Shown: piece by piece, positions 1 to 9,373 of the stretch
Position numbering within the stretch: the stretch's first letter is position 1
How the letters are laid out: each line of letters starts with the position of its first letter
DNA from: a bacterium
GTDB taxonomy: Bacteria; Campylobacterota; Campylobacteria; Campylobacterales; Sulfurimonadaceae
Assembly: GCA_018824305.1 (NCBI GenBank)
Contig: JAHJGM010000019.1
Location: 36,649 to 100,648 of the forward strand
DNA length: 64,000 nt
Reading direction: 5' to 3'
The notes under the pieces: model-generated
The model's database searches: none
What the model saw: only the letters and a program-made list of their open reading frames with translations
What the model was told of the DNA's origin: nothing
Position numbers and translations under genes: made by a program

Positions 1-382
1 AACTCACGACACCAAGACCAAGTCCCGTTCCCACATACAAAGCACAGATATCGCCGCTGTCAAAATAAGTCGATTCGGCCAAAACCGCACAATCCAGATC
101 GTTTTCTATGAAAAGCTTTACATCGAATCTTTTTTCAAAATAGTTTTTTATATCATGATTATCGATTTTCATATTTGGAGCAGAAATGATCACTCCATCT
201 TTGACTTGTCCTGCATAAGCGATACAGATATTTTTTATCTGTTTTTGCTCATTTAAAATCGTCTCTATCCAACTTGAAAGTCCGATTTCTGCAGTTTTTG
301 CAGACAATGACGAAACGACTCCCTCATCATCTGAAATCTCTGCACGACAATTCGTCCCGCCGGCATCTATGCTTAAGGTCAT
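1..382 (-). CDS. ROK/glucokinase-type sugar kinase, C-terminus cut by window edge
   Basis: The visible 127 residues are the N-terminal part of an ASKHA-fold sugar kinase. They open with the phosphate-1 loop SIDAGGTNCR, then show a ROK-like segment IENDLDCAVLAES and the phosphate-2 loop YVGTGLGLG. The family phosphorylates glucose or related sugars with ATP; the specificity cannot be read here. The start is the ATG at 380-382, which overlaps the glgA stop as ATGA, so translation is likely coupled to glgA. It is the last visible gene of the glycogen operon, where a glucokinase would feed glucose-6-phosphate into or out of the polymer cycle. A BadF/NagK-type kinase is an alternative. The rest lies beyond position 1. 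Confidence 0.75.
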   Translation of the reverse strand, partial: MTLSIDAGGTNCRAEISDDEGVVSSLSAKTAEIGLSSWIETILNEQKQIKNICIAYAGQVKDGVIISAPNMKIDNHDIKNYFEKRFDVKLFIENDLDCAVLAESTYFDSGDICALYVGTGLGLGVVS

Positions 383-1773
383 TCCAAACTCTTATAAAGT
401 TTAAGATACTCTAATGCACTAGGTTCAAATGAGAAATCGCAATCCATGTTAAACTCAATAATCGATTTAAATTTCTCACTCTCTTTTTTCAACGATAAAG
501 CTCGATCAACTGCGGCGATCAGCTCTTTTTTATTCTGCTTTTTGAAAACGATACCGCTGCCGCATCTCATCTCGCCCTCATGGACACTGTCTTTTAGTCC
601 ACCCACTGCATGTACGACAGGTATGGTTCCATAGCGCATCGCTATCATTTGATTTAGTCCGCACGGCTCAAACAGAGAGGGCATCAATAAAAAATCTGCA
701 GAGGCGTACATATGATGAGACAACTGCTCATCATATCTCTCGCAAAATTCAAAATTTTCATGCTCTTTTGAAAACTGCTTCAATTTTTCAGAGAACTTGA
801 TATTGCCTTCGCCTAATACAAATATATTTATTTTTTTCTCTAGCAATCCCTTTAACGAATCTATCAAAAGCTCGATCCCTTTTTGCTCGACCAATCTTGC
901 CAGCATAACGAATAAAGGACGTCTTGGGTCTTTTAATTTTGTCTTTTTGATAAATTCGACTTTATTCTTATGTTTGTTCTCCAAGCTCGATTTATCATAC
1001 ATGTAAGACAATACGGTGTCATTTAAAGGATTGAAGATAGTCTCATTAATACCGTTTAAGATACCGCTTAATTTCTCTTTATGACAAGATAAAAAGCCTT
1101 CGAGTCCGCATCCGAACTCTTTGGTCAGAATCTCTTTTGCATATGTCGGACTTACCGTTGTTATCAGATCACTGTAAGCAATACCGGCTTTTAAAAAATT
1201 CACATTTTTGTAAAATTCTAAGGCATCCATCGTAAAATATTTCTCGTCTATGCCTAATCTCTCAAGTGAACTTTTTCCAAAGACACCCTGATAAGCAAGA
1301 TTGTGGATCGTAAATATAGTTTTTATCTTCAACTGACGCTCTTTAATGAAAAGCGTACATAATGCACTATGCCAATCGTTTACATGTAAGAGATCTATCT
1401 CTAAAGCTAAAGAAAGTTCCACAACAGCCATACAAAAGATTCCAAAACGCAGATCATTATTGGCATAATCTTTATCTTTGTCACAATAAAGATTTTCTGT
1501 CTCACTTAAAAATGGAGCTTCGATAAAATATGTTTTGACCTCATCGGCATCTTTGATATAGAGATTTATCTTATAGTCGATCCCGCCCAAACATATTTTG
1601 AACGATCTGTTATAATCAAACTCCTCTTTGTTCATACAGCCGTACAGGGGCATGACTCTAGATATCTGAACGTGACTTTTCAATATATTTGGAAGTGCAT
1701 CCGCAACATCAGCCAATCCACCGCTTTTAGCGTATGGAAATATCTCACTAGCAGCAAAAAGAACCTTCATCAT
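379..1773 (-). CDS. glgA: Glycogen synthase, GT5
   Basis: A 464-residue cytoplasmic glycosyltransferase that adds glucose from an NDP-glucose to the non-reducing end of an alpha-1,4-glucan. The N-terminus MKVLFAASEIFPYAKSGGL carries the GT5 KxGGL donor-binding loop, and the C-terminal Rossmann domain carries LFEPCGLNQMIAM with the conserved glutamate. Length matches the family (about 480). A longer frame from 1818 reads into galT. I prefer the ATG at 1773 (or its neighbour at 1770), which follows GAGGGG and lies one base after the galT stop. It is the seventh gene of the glycogen operon and overlaps the kinase gene. No glgC is visible, so the donor may come from the upstream nucleotidyltransferase or from a glgC elsewhere. 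Confidence 0.95.
   Translation of the reverse strand: MMKVLFAASEIFPYAKSGGLADVADALPNILKSHVQISRVMPLYGCMNKEEFDYNRSFKICLGGIDYKINLYIKDADEVKTYFIEAPFLSETENLYCDKDKDYANNDLRFGIFCMAVVELSLALEIDLLHVNDWHSALCTLFIKERQLKIKTIFTIHNLAYQGVFGKSSLERLGIDEKYFTMDALEFYKNVNFLKAGIAYSDLITTVSPTYAKEILTKEFGCGLEGFLSCHKEKLSGILNGINETIFNPLNDTVLSYMYDKSSLENKHKNKVEFIKKTKLKDPRRPLFVMLARLVEQKGIELLIDSLKGLLEKKINIFVLGEGNIKFSEKLKQFSKEHENFEFCERYDEQLSHHMYASADFLLMPSLFEPCGLNQMIAMRYGTIPVVHAVGGLKDSVHEGEMRCGSGIVFKKQNKKELIAAVDRALSLKKESEKFKSIIEFNMDCDFSFEPSALEYLKLYKSLE
1380..1389. repeat. TTACATGTAA palindrome copy inside glgA
   Basis: Exact copy of the 10-bp palindrome that recurs through the window. Here it is coding and is read as Leu-His-Val in glgA. 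Confidence 0.7.
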
Positions 1774-1774
1774 C

Positions 1775-2788
1775 CTAATCCCCTCGTAAGAGCTTTGCAC
1801 ACTCTTCCGGAGGTACACTGTTTATCGCCATACCTGTAGATATCTCAAATCCGCCAAGATTATAGATACGCGGAGTAATACGCAGACAAAAGCGATAGTT
1901 TGTATTAAAATAATTAAAATACTGCTCATTTTCAAAATTTTTATTGAGCGGGATCATATCGAATGAAAGATTGTAGTCAAATCTGCCAAGTTGTATACTT
2001 AGCTTTTCAAATACTCTTTTTATCAATGCGGATAGATCCGTGATATCTTTTCTGCTGCATTTAGAGAGACTAGCTATGTTTACAGTCGGAGCAATCATCA
2101 CTTCAAAAGGATAAGCGCTGGCAAATGGACAAAAAGCCAAGAAATTACCGATCTCATTGAGCACTCTTGTTTTAGCAAGCATCTCGTTATGCAGTACATC
2201 TTCCAAAATGCCTCGTCCATGATTATTATAATATTTCAGATTTCTCTCTAAAAAAAGCATCTCACTTTTTGGCATAATCGGAAGTGCCAATATTTGAGTA
2301 TGTGGGTGATCTTGCGTTGCTCCTGCATTTTGACCGACATTTTTAAATATACTGAGGTATATCAGTCGTTTATCATTTTTCAGATCTTCAATACGGATAA
2401 TCATACTTCTTAACCAGTTTTCAACTGCGGTGACATCCAGATCTACTAAGTCACAATTATGGCAAGGCGAATCTATAAGTATCTCATGCGCACCGACTCC
2501 CGGGACAGACTCGAACATCCCGTCTCTGCTTGAACCGTCTTCCAATTCGATCTGTACAGCTTTATAGAGATTCGGGACTACTCTTGTTTTCCATGATGAC
2601 AGATCTGCACCGTTTTCTCTCATCGCATATACTTCATTAGGTGTCAGATCTTCATTGCCTTCACAAAAAGGGCATGTTGAGTTGGTACTTTTTTTCTTGG
2701 ACAGATCATTTACATTAGGTCTATATAGCCTCTCAGGAGCTATTAGGACATATTTGTTATGAATTCTATCTAATCTTATCTCAGACAT
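1775..2788 (-). CDS. galT: GalT-family hexose-1-phosphate nucleotidylyltransferase
   Basis: A 337-residue protein of the GalT branch of the HIT superfamily, which swaps a nucleoside monophosphate between sugar phosphates through a histidine intermediate. Visible are a zinc pair CPFC (C39, C42), a third ligand candidate in SPCHN (H110) and the catalytic motif HPHTQ (161-165, nucleophile H163). Classical GalT has HPHGQ, so T164 is a variation. It starts at the ATG at 2788 after GGAG, overlapping the preceding GH57 stop by 8 nt. No galE or galK is nearby. In this glycogen operon it may act as a UDP- or ADP-glucose phosphorylase/transferase rather than in galactose use; that is inference. Confidence 0.85.
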   Translation of the reverse strand: MSEIRLDRIHNKYVLIAPERLYRPNVNDLSKKKSTNSTCPFCEGNEDLTPNEVYAMRENGADLSSWKTRVVPNLYKAVQIELEDGSSRDGMFESVPGVGAHEILIDSPCHNCDLVDLDVTAVENWLRSMIIRIEDLKNDKRLIYLSIFKNVGQNAGATQDHPHTQILALPIMPKSEMLFLERNLKYYNNHGRGILEDVLHNEMLAKTRVLNEIGNFLAFCPFASAYPFEVMIAPTVNIASLSKCSRKDITDLSALIKRVFEKLSIQLGRFDYNLSFDMIPLNKNFENEQYFNYFNTNYRFCLRITPRIYNLGGFEISTGMAINSVPPEECAKLLRGD

Positions 2789-4817
2789 CGGATAACTCCA
2801 AATCTACTTTTAATTTGAACTTCGAATAAAACGACAATGTAAGTACCAACGATACTTCCTGCGCCATTTTACTAAAGCCTGTTTCACTTTTAGAGATAGT
2901 ATTTAAAATGTACGCGAAGATATCGCATTTTTGATTGATTTTTAACTTTAAGACTTTTTTTGTAAAGTCATCAACCATTACAAGTTCATCGCAATTATAC
3001 TGATAAAAACCATCTTCTAAACTCTTGTCGTTAAAGGTGACTTTATACGGGTGTGCAAAATGAAAGTTAAACTCCTGTGCATAAAAAAGTTTCTCTTTAT
3101 ATTCACTGTCGCATTTTAAATCCAAAGAGATTGCATCTGTTTTAAACTGATACTCTTTTTTCAGTTTTGTTTCATAGCACCAGTCCAGATATATCCCGCC
3201 TGTTCTGCTAAAGCTATGTTTATTTTTATTGAGTATAAAAGGCTGATTTGCAAAGTCGGCGATATCAGTAAAACTCGCACTTTTAAAACTTTCTAGCGTA
3301 ACCTCATCACGGCTAAAATGATCGATAAACGAATATTTTGGATGCCAGTCATAGATTAATTCCGATTTAAAATCATCATCCAGCTCAATTGAATCATTAT
3401 GGATAGTAGCTATAGCATCCTCATTTTCTTTTATCTGCATCAAATCTTTTTCTTGAGGATGCAGCAATTTTTCATGATAAGCCTCTTTTTGCCTCATCAA
3501 TGTATTTTGCCAATTAAAGAGAGTGTCAAATGACCCAAATTCCATCATTTGTCCGCCAAATTTGCTAGAAAAGACAGCACTAAGATTTTTTGTTATGACT
3601 TTTAGTTCATCATAACCGTCTTTGTCTATATCGAGTATTTCAAATGTGATCTCACCTTTTGCCTTTGTACTTTCGAGTTCTAAAAGATATTTATATGCAT
3701 TATCTCGGAGATTTGGAAGATATATCCCGCCAAATATACCATGCCAAAAAACATCGTTCGTTTGAAGTCTAAAAAGAGATTCTAATGATTTTTTAGGCAG
3801 TTTATCTTGCTGTTGACTAAAATAAAGCATTCGTTTATGTAAGTAATTGCTCTCTATATATTTTATAAAGAAGTTCTTCCATATCCCGCCTTTTATAAAC
3901 GATATGCCGATATCATTAAAATATTGTTCTCCCACAGCGTGTTTCAACTCTTCTAAGGCTAAGGATTGCTTGCTTTTAAGACTCCATTCTCCCATCTCAA
4001 AATATGAGGTGTTGTTTAAATACGCTATGCCTAAAGGACGGTTTTTTTTCATATAAGTACCGTAATGCTGTGTCACTATCCTTTCATCAGCCAAGATAGC
4101 TTCTATAAACTGTTTCAGCCAATGTTTCTCATACACCCATTCATGCGTTTTTGGCCATAAACCGAACTTTTCCGCATCGTCAAAGACAATAGCGGCAGAA
4201 TTATCATTTATGGCACATGCCAAAATAGACTCTATTGCTCTTTGTGCACTAAAAAAAGGTAAAGCATATCTGAGAGATTTTGATATAGGAAAAAGATTTA
4301 CCTCTTTGGCACTCTCTTCTGTCGTATAATAACCATCCAAAGTATTTGGATCAAAACCGCTGCTTAAAAAATGATAATCATCAACGACGACATAATCAAT
4401 CCCACATGCCGCTAGATCCGGGACCAGTGCCGATTCCCATACTCGCTCAGTCAGCCATAATCCCGTCGGTCTTACTTTGAAATATTTTTTGATATATTTA
4501 TTTAATTTATTTATTTGCGATATGCGGTCTTGTGAAGGGATAGCACTTAATACAGGCTCATAATATCCTGCACTTAACCACTCGATTGAACCCTGTCGTG
4601 TCAAATACTGCATGTTTTCAAATAAGTCATGATGATGTATCCTGATCTGATCAAGCAGCCATCCGCTGCAATGTACTGCAAACTTGAACTCAGGGTACTT
4701 CGCCATGGTTTCAAAAAACGGTTTGTAGCAAAGTTCGATCGCATCGTTGACGGAATCACTAAAATTATCGACCGGTTGATGCATATGAATACCAAATAAT
4801 AACGATACTGTTTTCAT
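2781..4817 (-). CDS. GH57 4-alpha-glucanotransferase/alpha-amylase-like enzyme
   Basis: A 678-residue cytoplasmic glycoside hydrolase family 57 protein similar in layout to the Thermococcus litoralis 4-alpha-glucanotransferase. The N-terminal barrel shows HMHQP (11-14), WLTERVWE with the predicted nucleophile E124, and VFDDAEKFG with the predicted acid D214, almost the numbering of the archaeal enzyme. The C-terminal half should be the DUF1925/DUF1926 beta-sandwich region. It would transfer or hydrolyse maltodextrin segments. The ATG at 4817 follows AGGAG. It lies 8 nt after another GH57 gene and overlaps galT by 8 nt. Signal peptide absent. Exact activity (transferase or amylase) is not certain. 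Confidence 0.88.
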   Translation of the reverse strand: MKTVSLLFGIHMHQPVDNFSDSVNDAIELCYKPFFETMAKYPEFKFAVHCSGWLLDQIRIHHHDLFENMQYLTRQGSIEWLSAGYYEPVLSAIPSQDRISQINKLNKYIKKYFKVRPTGLWLTERVWESALVPDLAACGIDYVVVDDYHFLSSGFDPNTLDGYYTTEESAKEVNLFPISKSLRYALPFFSAQRAIESILACAINDNSAAIVFDDAEKFGLWPKTHEWVYEKHWLKQFIEAILADERIVTQHYGTYMKKNRPLGIAYLNNTSYFEMGEWSLKSKQSLALEELKHAVGEQYFNDIGISFIKGGIWKNFFIKYIESNYLHKRMLYFSQQQDKLPKKSLESLFRLQTNDVFWHGIFGGIYLPNLRDNAYKYLLELESTKAKGEITFEILDIDKDGYDELKVITKNLSAVFSSKFGGQMMEFGSFDTLFNWQNTLMRQKEAYHEKLLHPQEKDLMQIKENEDAIATIHNDSIELDDDFKSELIYDWHPKYSFIDHFSRDEVTLESFKSASFTDIADFANQPFILNKNKHSFSRTGGIYLDWCYETKLKKEYQFKTDAISLDLKCDSEYKEKLFYAQEFNFHFAHPYKVTFNDKSLEDGFYQYNCDELVMVDDFTKKVLKLKINQKCDIFAYILNTISKSETGFSKMAQEVSLVLTLSFYSKFKLKVDLELSDV

Positions 4818-4825
4818 TTCATCTC

Positions 4826-6847
4826 CTAAACAAACCAGTTATGACTGTAATCATTACCAAGATCTATCTTAAGTTCGCCAAAACCCGGAAGCGTTTGCAC
4901 TACCATCCCGTCTTTTTCAAGTTCAAATCTTATATTTATATCATCCGCATCTATTTTACTTTTATCTATACTCATCTCGAGTACGTTTTTATATGCAACG
5001 TTTACTTCCAGATCGCCTATAAACACTGTCTGGGTTTGAACTCCTATTTTTCCTCTGACATTTATCGGGTCTATGATGATCTCTATTGAATCATCCGCTC
5101 CCAACTCTTTTGTCTTAGCTTCAAATGTAAAATAAAGCTTTTCGTCATCCTGTCCGTATAGAATTCTCTTTATCGGCCCTCTTTGTTTATCCATGGTCGA
5201 AAATATCTTGCTTTCATCCACAACGCCGCAGCCTATCCACTCAAAGAAAGAGTCATGTTTGCCATTGATCGAGGGAGAGATATCAGATTGTGGTTTGAGC
5301 CAAAAATGCTGTGCACTTTTATTTTCAATGATCGGAATAAAAAGATCTGAAGGAGGTGTGATGTTTATCAGATTATAAATATCTATAAGATGAGACCTGA
5401 ACAACTCATCAAATTCTCCTCCAAAGTCGCTAAAATGATCATCTCCATACCACCAAAACCAATCAGAACACTCTGCGATGAGGAACTGTTCTGTTATTTT
5501 TTCATTGATCTCTTGACTAAGTGAATCTTTATGATGCTCATAATCCCTTTTTGTCAGATAGATAAGCTCCCATGCTCTTGTTTTTTCTCTATGCCCTACC
5601 CATGTGTTAAACTCTCCATGAATCCAACTTCCCGGTGCCAAATGTGTCAGATTTTTTGCTGGTAGATTACAAACTTCTTCCATTGTTATCGTTTCGCACC
5701 ATGCAGAATTTTTTAGTTTTCCATACATTGAATCGAAAAAATCAAATCCGTTTTTTTTAAAAAACTCCCACGCGTTTTCACCGTCTAGTATCACAAATAC
5801 AGTGGAGTTTGGATCCATGTTTTGTATTTTTTCCAACTCTTTTAGAAAATTTGTCGCTGCTTCTCGTGAATCTGTATGTCTATATGTAAAGCCGATCAGA
5901 TCACTTAAATAATGGTCACGAAAACAGATGCACATCTCATTAAATATATAGGGAGAATAGATATCTTTTCTATTATTGGAGTTTAATGATTTAAACAGTA
6001 TCTGCTCATCCGTCGCTATCCATTTTATGCCGCATGATTTTAAAAGTTCTACACTTTTTTCATCAACGCCACCCTCTGCAGGCCAAAAACCTTCCGGAAC
6101 AAAACCGAATGTTTCAACAAAAAGCTCTTTGGCTCTTTGTACCTGTAAAAGTGCATCATCTTTAAGATAAAGATAATCTTTTGGTATATTTGTAGCCGTA
6201 TTTGCTATGCGAGCATTATTCATGTCCATAAGCAAAGGCAAGATAGGATGATTTAGCGGTGTCGTGGATATCATGATCACACCGTCGTTTTTCAGTTTTA
6301 TGTAGTAATCAAAAATTCCAGAGATAAACTTTGACAACTCATCTAAAAGTAAGAACTTGTCTTCATACGTATAATCTCTTTGGCGCTTTATCAAATCTTT
6401 GACGACATCATTATTTTCTTGAAGATAGACACCACACCAAGAGAGTATAAACAATATCTCAAGCTCGATCAATTCACTATTGTTAAAATGATCTTGAATA
6501 TAGAGTTCTTTATACCTTACAAACGGTATCACCATGGTCTCATAATTTGCACTTTTACAGATCTTGATAACCCAATTTCTGTCGTCTTCTTCCAAGTATG
6601 CCGGATTTTCTGCCCAAAGAGCCAAAAATTTATCGCTTTTTTGAGGTTCTTGATAATAAAGTTTTAGTTGTTGCATCAGCGGAGGCGTAATATTATATGT
6701 AGCCTTGACGCCCTCATGCTGTGCCATCATCCAAGGCATATCGTAATAATCTTTGATCGCATGTAGAAAGACCCAAGGCATCTGCATCACACCGCTACTG
6801 TTACGATAATCGGGCTGATGCATATGCCACATAAAACTCAGTTTCAA
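4826..6847 (-). CDS. GH57 glycoside hydrolase, COG1449-type
   Basis: A 673-residue second GH57 protein. It opens with the COG1449 pattern HMHQP followed by PWVFLHAIKDYYDMP, and carries GFWPAEGG with candidate nucleophile E258 and VILDGENAW with candidate acid D355. The last 150 residues look like a beta-rich carbohydrate-binding module (FTFEAKTKELGADDSIEI). Members are annotated amylase/pullulanase-like; the precise linkage attacked is unknown to me. The start is a TTG at 6847, supported by AAGGA six bases upstream; there is no ATG in a better position. The gene lies 9 nt after the nucleotidyltransferase gene and 8 nt before the other GH57 gene, so the two act in one pathway. Confidence 0.85.
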   Translation of the reverse strand: MKLSFMWHMHQPDYRNSSGVMQMPWVFLHAIKDYYDMPWMMAQHEGVKATYNITPPLMQQLKLYYQEPQKSDKFLALWAENPAYLEEDDRNWVIKICKSANYETMVIPFVRYKELYIQDHFNNSELIELEILFILSWCGVYLQENNDVVKDLIKRQRDYTYEDKFLLLDELSKFISGIFDYYIKLKNDGVIMISTTPLNHPILPLLMDMNNARIANTATNIPKDYLYLKDDALLQVQRAKELFVETFGFVPEGFWPAEGGVDEKSVELLKSCGIKWIATDEQILFKSLNSNNRKDIYSPYIFNEMCICFRDHYLSDLIGFTYRHTDSREAATNFLKELEKIQNMDPNSTVFVILDGENAWEFFKKNGFDFFDSMYGKLKNSAWCETITMEEVCNLPAKNLTHLAPGSWIHGEFNTWVGHREKTRAWELIYLTKRDYEHHKDSLSQEINEKITEQFLIAECSDWFWWYGDDHFSDFGGEFDELFRSHLIDIYNLINITPPSDLFIPIIENKSAQHFWLKPQSDISPSINGKHDSFFEWIGCGVVDESKIFSTMDKQRGPIKRILYGQDDEKLYFTFEAKTKELGADDSIEIIIDPINVRGKIGVQTQTVFIGDLEVNVAYKNVLEMSIDKSKIDADDINIRFELEKDGMVVQTLPGFGELKIDLGNDYSHNWFV

Positions 6848-6856
6848 TTGATATCC

Positions 6857-9361
6857 TTATTTGCTAGACCATTCCGTCATTTTTGCATTGTAACTCTCAT
6901 AAAGGGCTTTCCCCGCTTTTTCATCTATGGCTTGAATATAAATATTGAGACTCTCACTATATTGATCCGGGATCATCAATATCCAATCAGTACTATTCTC
7001 CCAAATTTTTACACCGTCGTTCAATGATGATTTTTTGCCTTTTGCATCTTCTAGGAATCTTCTCATCATCTTGCCTTTTGATGATTGCGGACAATCTACT
7101 TTAAATGCCTTGTAATAAAAATCATCTATTTTTTTTGAGACTTCAGATAACTTAATGTTATTGTTACTTAGTAACTCCATGATCTTTAAACTTGCATACA
7201 TGGCATCCCTGGTATAGCTAAATTCTTTAAAACTGAAATTACCGTGAACCGTTGCAATAAGATCATACTTTCTAAGCTGTTCGACTTTAAAATCAGAGTA
7301 TTTGCCGCGTTCTATAATAAGATTTTCAAAATAGATTATATCCGGTGACCAACTAGGTAAAAACACCATTTTTTTCTTTTTGTCTTTAGCTTCCATATTT
7401 AAAAGATACAAGACACTGTAAAGTGCTTTTATCTTATCTAAGACCTCTCCATCATCGGTTACTAAACTGATCTTTTGCAGATTCGGATAGATTATAACAC
7501 CCATATCATAACTTAGACTTCGTACTATCTTAGAGATATTTTCTTCCGAACGTTTTCGCAAGGCACGCATATTTGAGAGTTTTTGTTCATCATAATAGGC
7601 ATTTAAAACGATATTTTCTATCCCTAGATCATTTAAGATAAGAGGAAACATCTCTGCGGTACTCCCGTGCATTAAATCAACCGCGACTGAAAAATTACTG
7701 TATTTGATGCTTGAATGGTCTAAAGTTTTTTCAATCGCATATTTATAGCTGGTACACTCTGTCTTGTAATGTGTCTCATATATCTTACCAATTTTTGAAT
7801 ATTCGACTCTTCTAAATTTTTCGGTAAAAAATGCTTTTTCTATACTTTTTGCCAAATTTGAATTAATTCTGATCGCATCATCGTTAAAAAGAGTGATCTC
7901 AGAGTTAGTAGGGTCTACGATTGATCTCTTGAAATGAGCTCCTGCTATCAGATTGATATCATTTGCCAATGTAAATCTGAGTACCGGCTGAGGAGCGCTT
8001 TTAATATCTTGGACATTGATACCTGCTGATAAAAGTCCGCCTAAAAAAGCCCGCTTAAGCATACGAGAGCTTCTATCATCATCTCTTCCCACTATGACCA
8101 TTGAACCCACAGGGAGCTGTGCTGCAAACGCTTCGGCCAACTTTGTAACCATCTCGCATGAAAGTTCTATGTTACTTGTTCCAAATACGGTTCCATTTTC
8201 AAAAATAGAGTTTTTATATCTGCTTCCAAGAACTATGTTGTGACTTATGATCGATGCGGCTTCTATTTTTTTATCAGGCCAGATCACGACATCCTGTTCA
8301 AACGATGTCAATTCTCCTACTTCACAACCCTCAGACAATATCAATCCGGCCTTGGCTACGACATTCTTTCCTATCATATTATTATTACAAATAATACAAT
8401 TATCCAATTTGACATGTTTGTCTATCTCGACATTGTCCCATATTACACAGTTTCTAACCTTGCCGAGAGCGCCTATCGTGACATTGTCACCTATAACGAC
8501 ATTGTTTAGTTTTACACCTTTTTTCAAGGTGATGTTATCTCCCAGTACGACAGTACCCATGATCTCCACGGTCGGATCCAGATCATACTTTGATGCAGTG
8601 TATAAGACACCATCGGGATACTCTTTTTTATATCCCGGAATATCAAAACTAATTCTACAGTTTAAAATATCTTCATATACCTCTCTGTAACTCTCAGGAT
8701 TTCCGACATCTCGCCAGTATCCGCTGAGATTGTATCCCATTAAATTTATCTCTTTTTGCATCAATGAGGGGAAAAGATCTTTCGCAAAATCAAAATTTTC
8801 ATTCTCGGGAATATAATTTAAGATCTCCGGTTCTATAATATAAATACCCGTATTTATAGTATCGCTAAACACCTCTCCCCAACTCGGTTTTTCTAAAAAT
8901 TTTTCTATAATATTCTCTTCATTTGCAATAACGACGCCAAATTGTAAAGGGTTTTCAACAGAAGTCAGACCGATAGAAAGTTTTGATTTTTTACTTGTAT
9001 GAAAATCAAACAGTTTTTGAAAATCAAAATCCGTGACAAGATCTCCGCTGATAACTATAAAGTTGTCATCCCCTATATGCTCTTGAGCAAGCTTAACGGC
9101 ACCTGCTGTACCATAGTCATCATCAGGAACCACATATGTGATCTTGATACCGAAATCACTGCCGTCTTTAAAATATTTTTGAATTATCTCCGGTTTGAAA
9201 TACAAGAGTACTATAAACTCTTTTATGCCAAGGTCCTTGAGCATCATCATCGTATGCTCCATCATCGGCCTATTCAAAATAGGTAACATCGGTTTTGGTA
9301 TAGAATGCGTCAATGGTTGAATTCTAGTACCAAATCCACCTGCCATCACTACTGCTTTCAT
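6857..9361 (-). CDS. Nucleotidyltransferase fused to a degenerate phosphohexomutase
   Basis: An 834-residue three-part protein. Residues 1-235 are a sugar-1-phosphate nucleotidyltransferase (MAGGFGTRIQPLT, then KPMLPI, and ISGDLVTDFD). Residues about 245-370 are a left-handed beta-helix of hexapeptide repeats. Residues about 380-834 are an alpha-D-phosphohexomutase fold that still has VGRDDDRSSRM. In that fold the phosphoserine loop reads AGAHFK, with Ala475 where TASHNP has Ser, and the metal loop DxDxDR is YPNLQK (625-630). The transferase should make an NDP-sugar, possibly the glycogen donor; the mutase part is probably not catalytic. The ATG follows GGAG. It sits between pfkA and GH57 with 12 and 9 nt gaps. 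Nucleotide specificity is undetermined. Confidence 0.87.
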   Translation of the reverse strand: MKAVVMAGGFGTRIQPLTHSIPKPMLPILNRPMMEHTMMMLKDLGIKEFIVLLYFKPEIIQKYFKDGSDFGIKITYVVPDDDYGTAGAVKLAQEHIGDDNFIVISGDLVTDFDFQKLFDFHTSKKSKLSIGLTSVENPLQFGVVIANEENIIEKFLEKPSWGEVFSDTINTGIYIIEPEILNYIPENENFDFAKDLFPSLMQKEINLMGYNLSGYWRDVGNPESYREVYEDILNCRISFDIPGYKKEYPDGVLYTASKYDLDPTVEIMGTVVLGDNITLKKGVKLNNVVIGDNVTIGALGKVRNCVIWDNVEIDKHVKLDNCIICNNNMIGKNVVAKAGLILSEGCEVGELTSFEQDVVIWPDKKIEAASIISHNIVLGSRYKNSIFENGTVFGTSNIELSCEMVTKLAEAFAAQLPVGSMVIVGRDDDRSSRMLKRAFLGGLLSAGINVQDIKSAPQPVLRFTLANDINLIAGAHFKRSIVDPTNSEITLFNDDAIRINSNLAKSIEKAFFTEKFRRVEYSKIGKIYETHYKTECTSYKYAIEKTLDHSSIKYSNFSVAVDLMHGSTAEMFPLILNDLGIENIVLNAYYDEQKLSNMRALRKRSEENISKIVRSLSYDMGVIIYPNLQKISLVTDDGEVLDKIKALYSVLYLLNMEAKDKKKKMVFLPSWSPDIIYFENLIIERGKYSDFKVEQLRKYDLIATVHGNFSFKEFSYTRDAMYASLKIMELLSNNNIKLSEVSKKIDDFYYKAFKVDCPQSSKGKMMRRFLEDAKGKKSSLNDGVKIWENSTDWILMIPDQYSESLNIYIQAIDEKAGKALYESYNAKMTEWSSK

Positions 9362-9373
9362 ATATATTGCTCC

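Noticed and set aside
8247..8690. 147-codon open frame on the plus strand
   Set aside because: It lies fully antisense to the beta-helix part of the nucleotidyltransferase gene, has no ribosome site, and its residues (Ser/Leu/Thr/Ile-rich) look like a shadow of the hexapeptide repeats.
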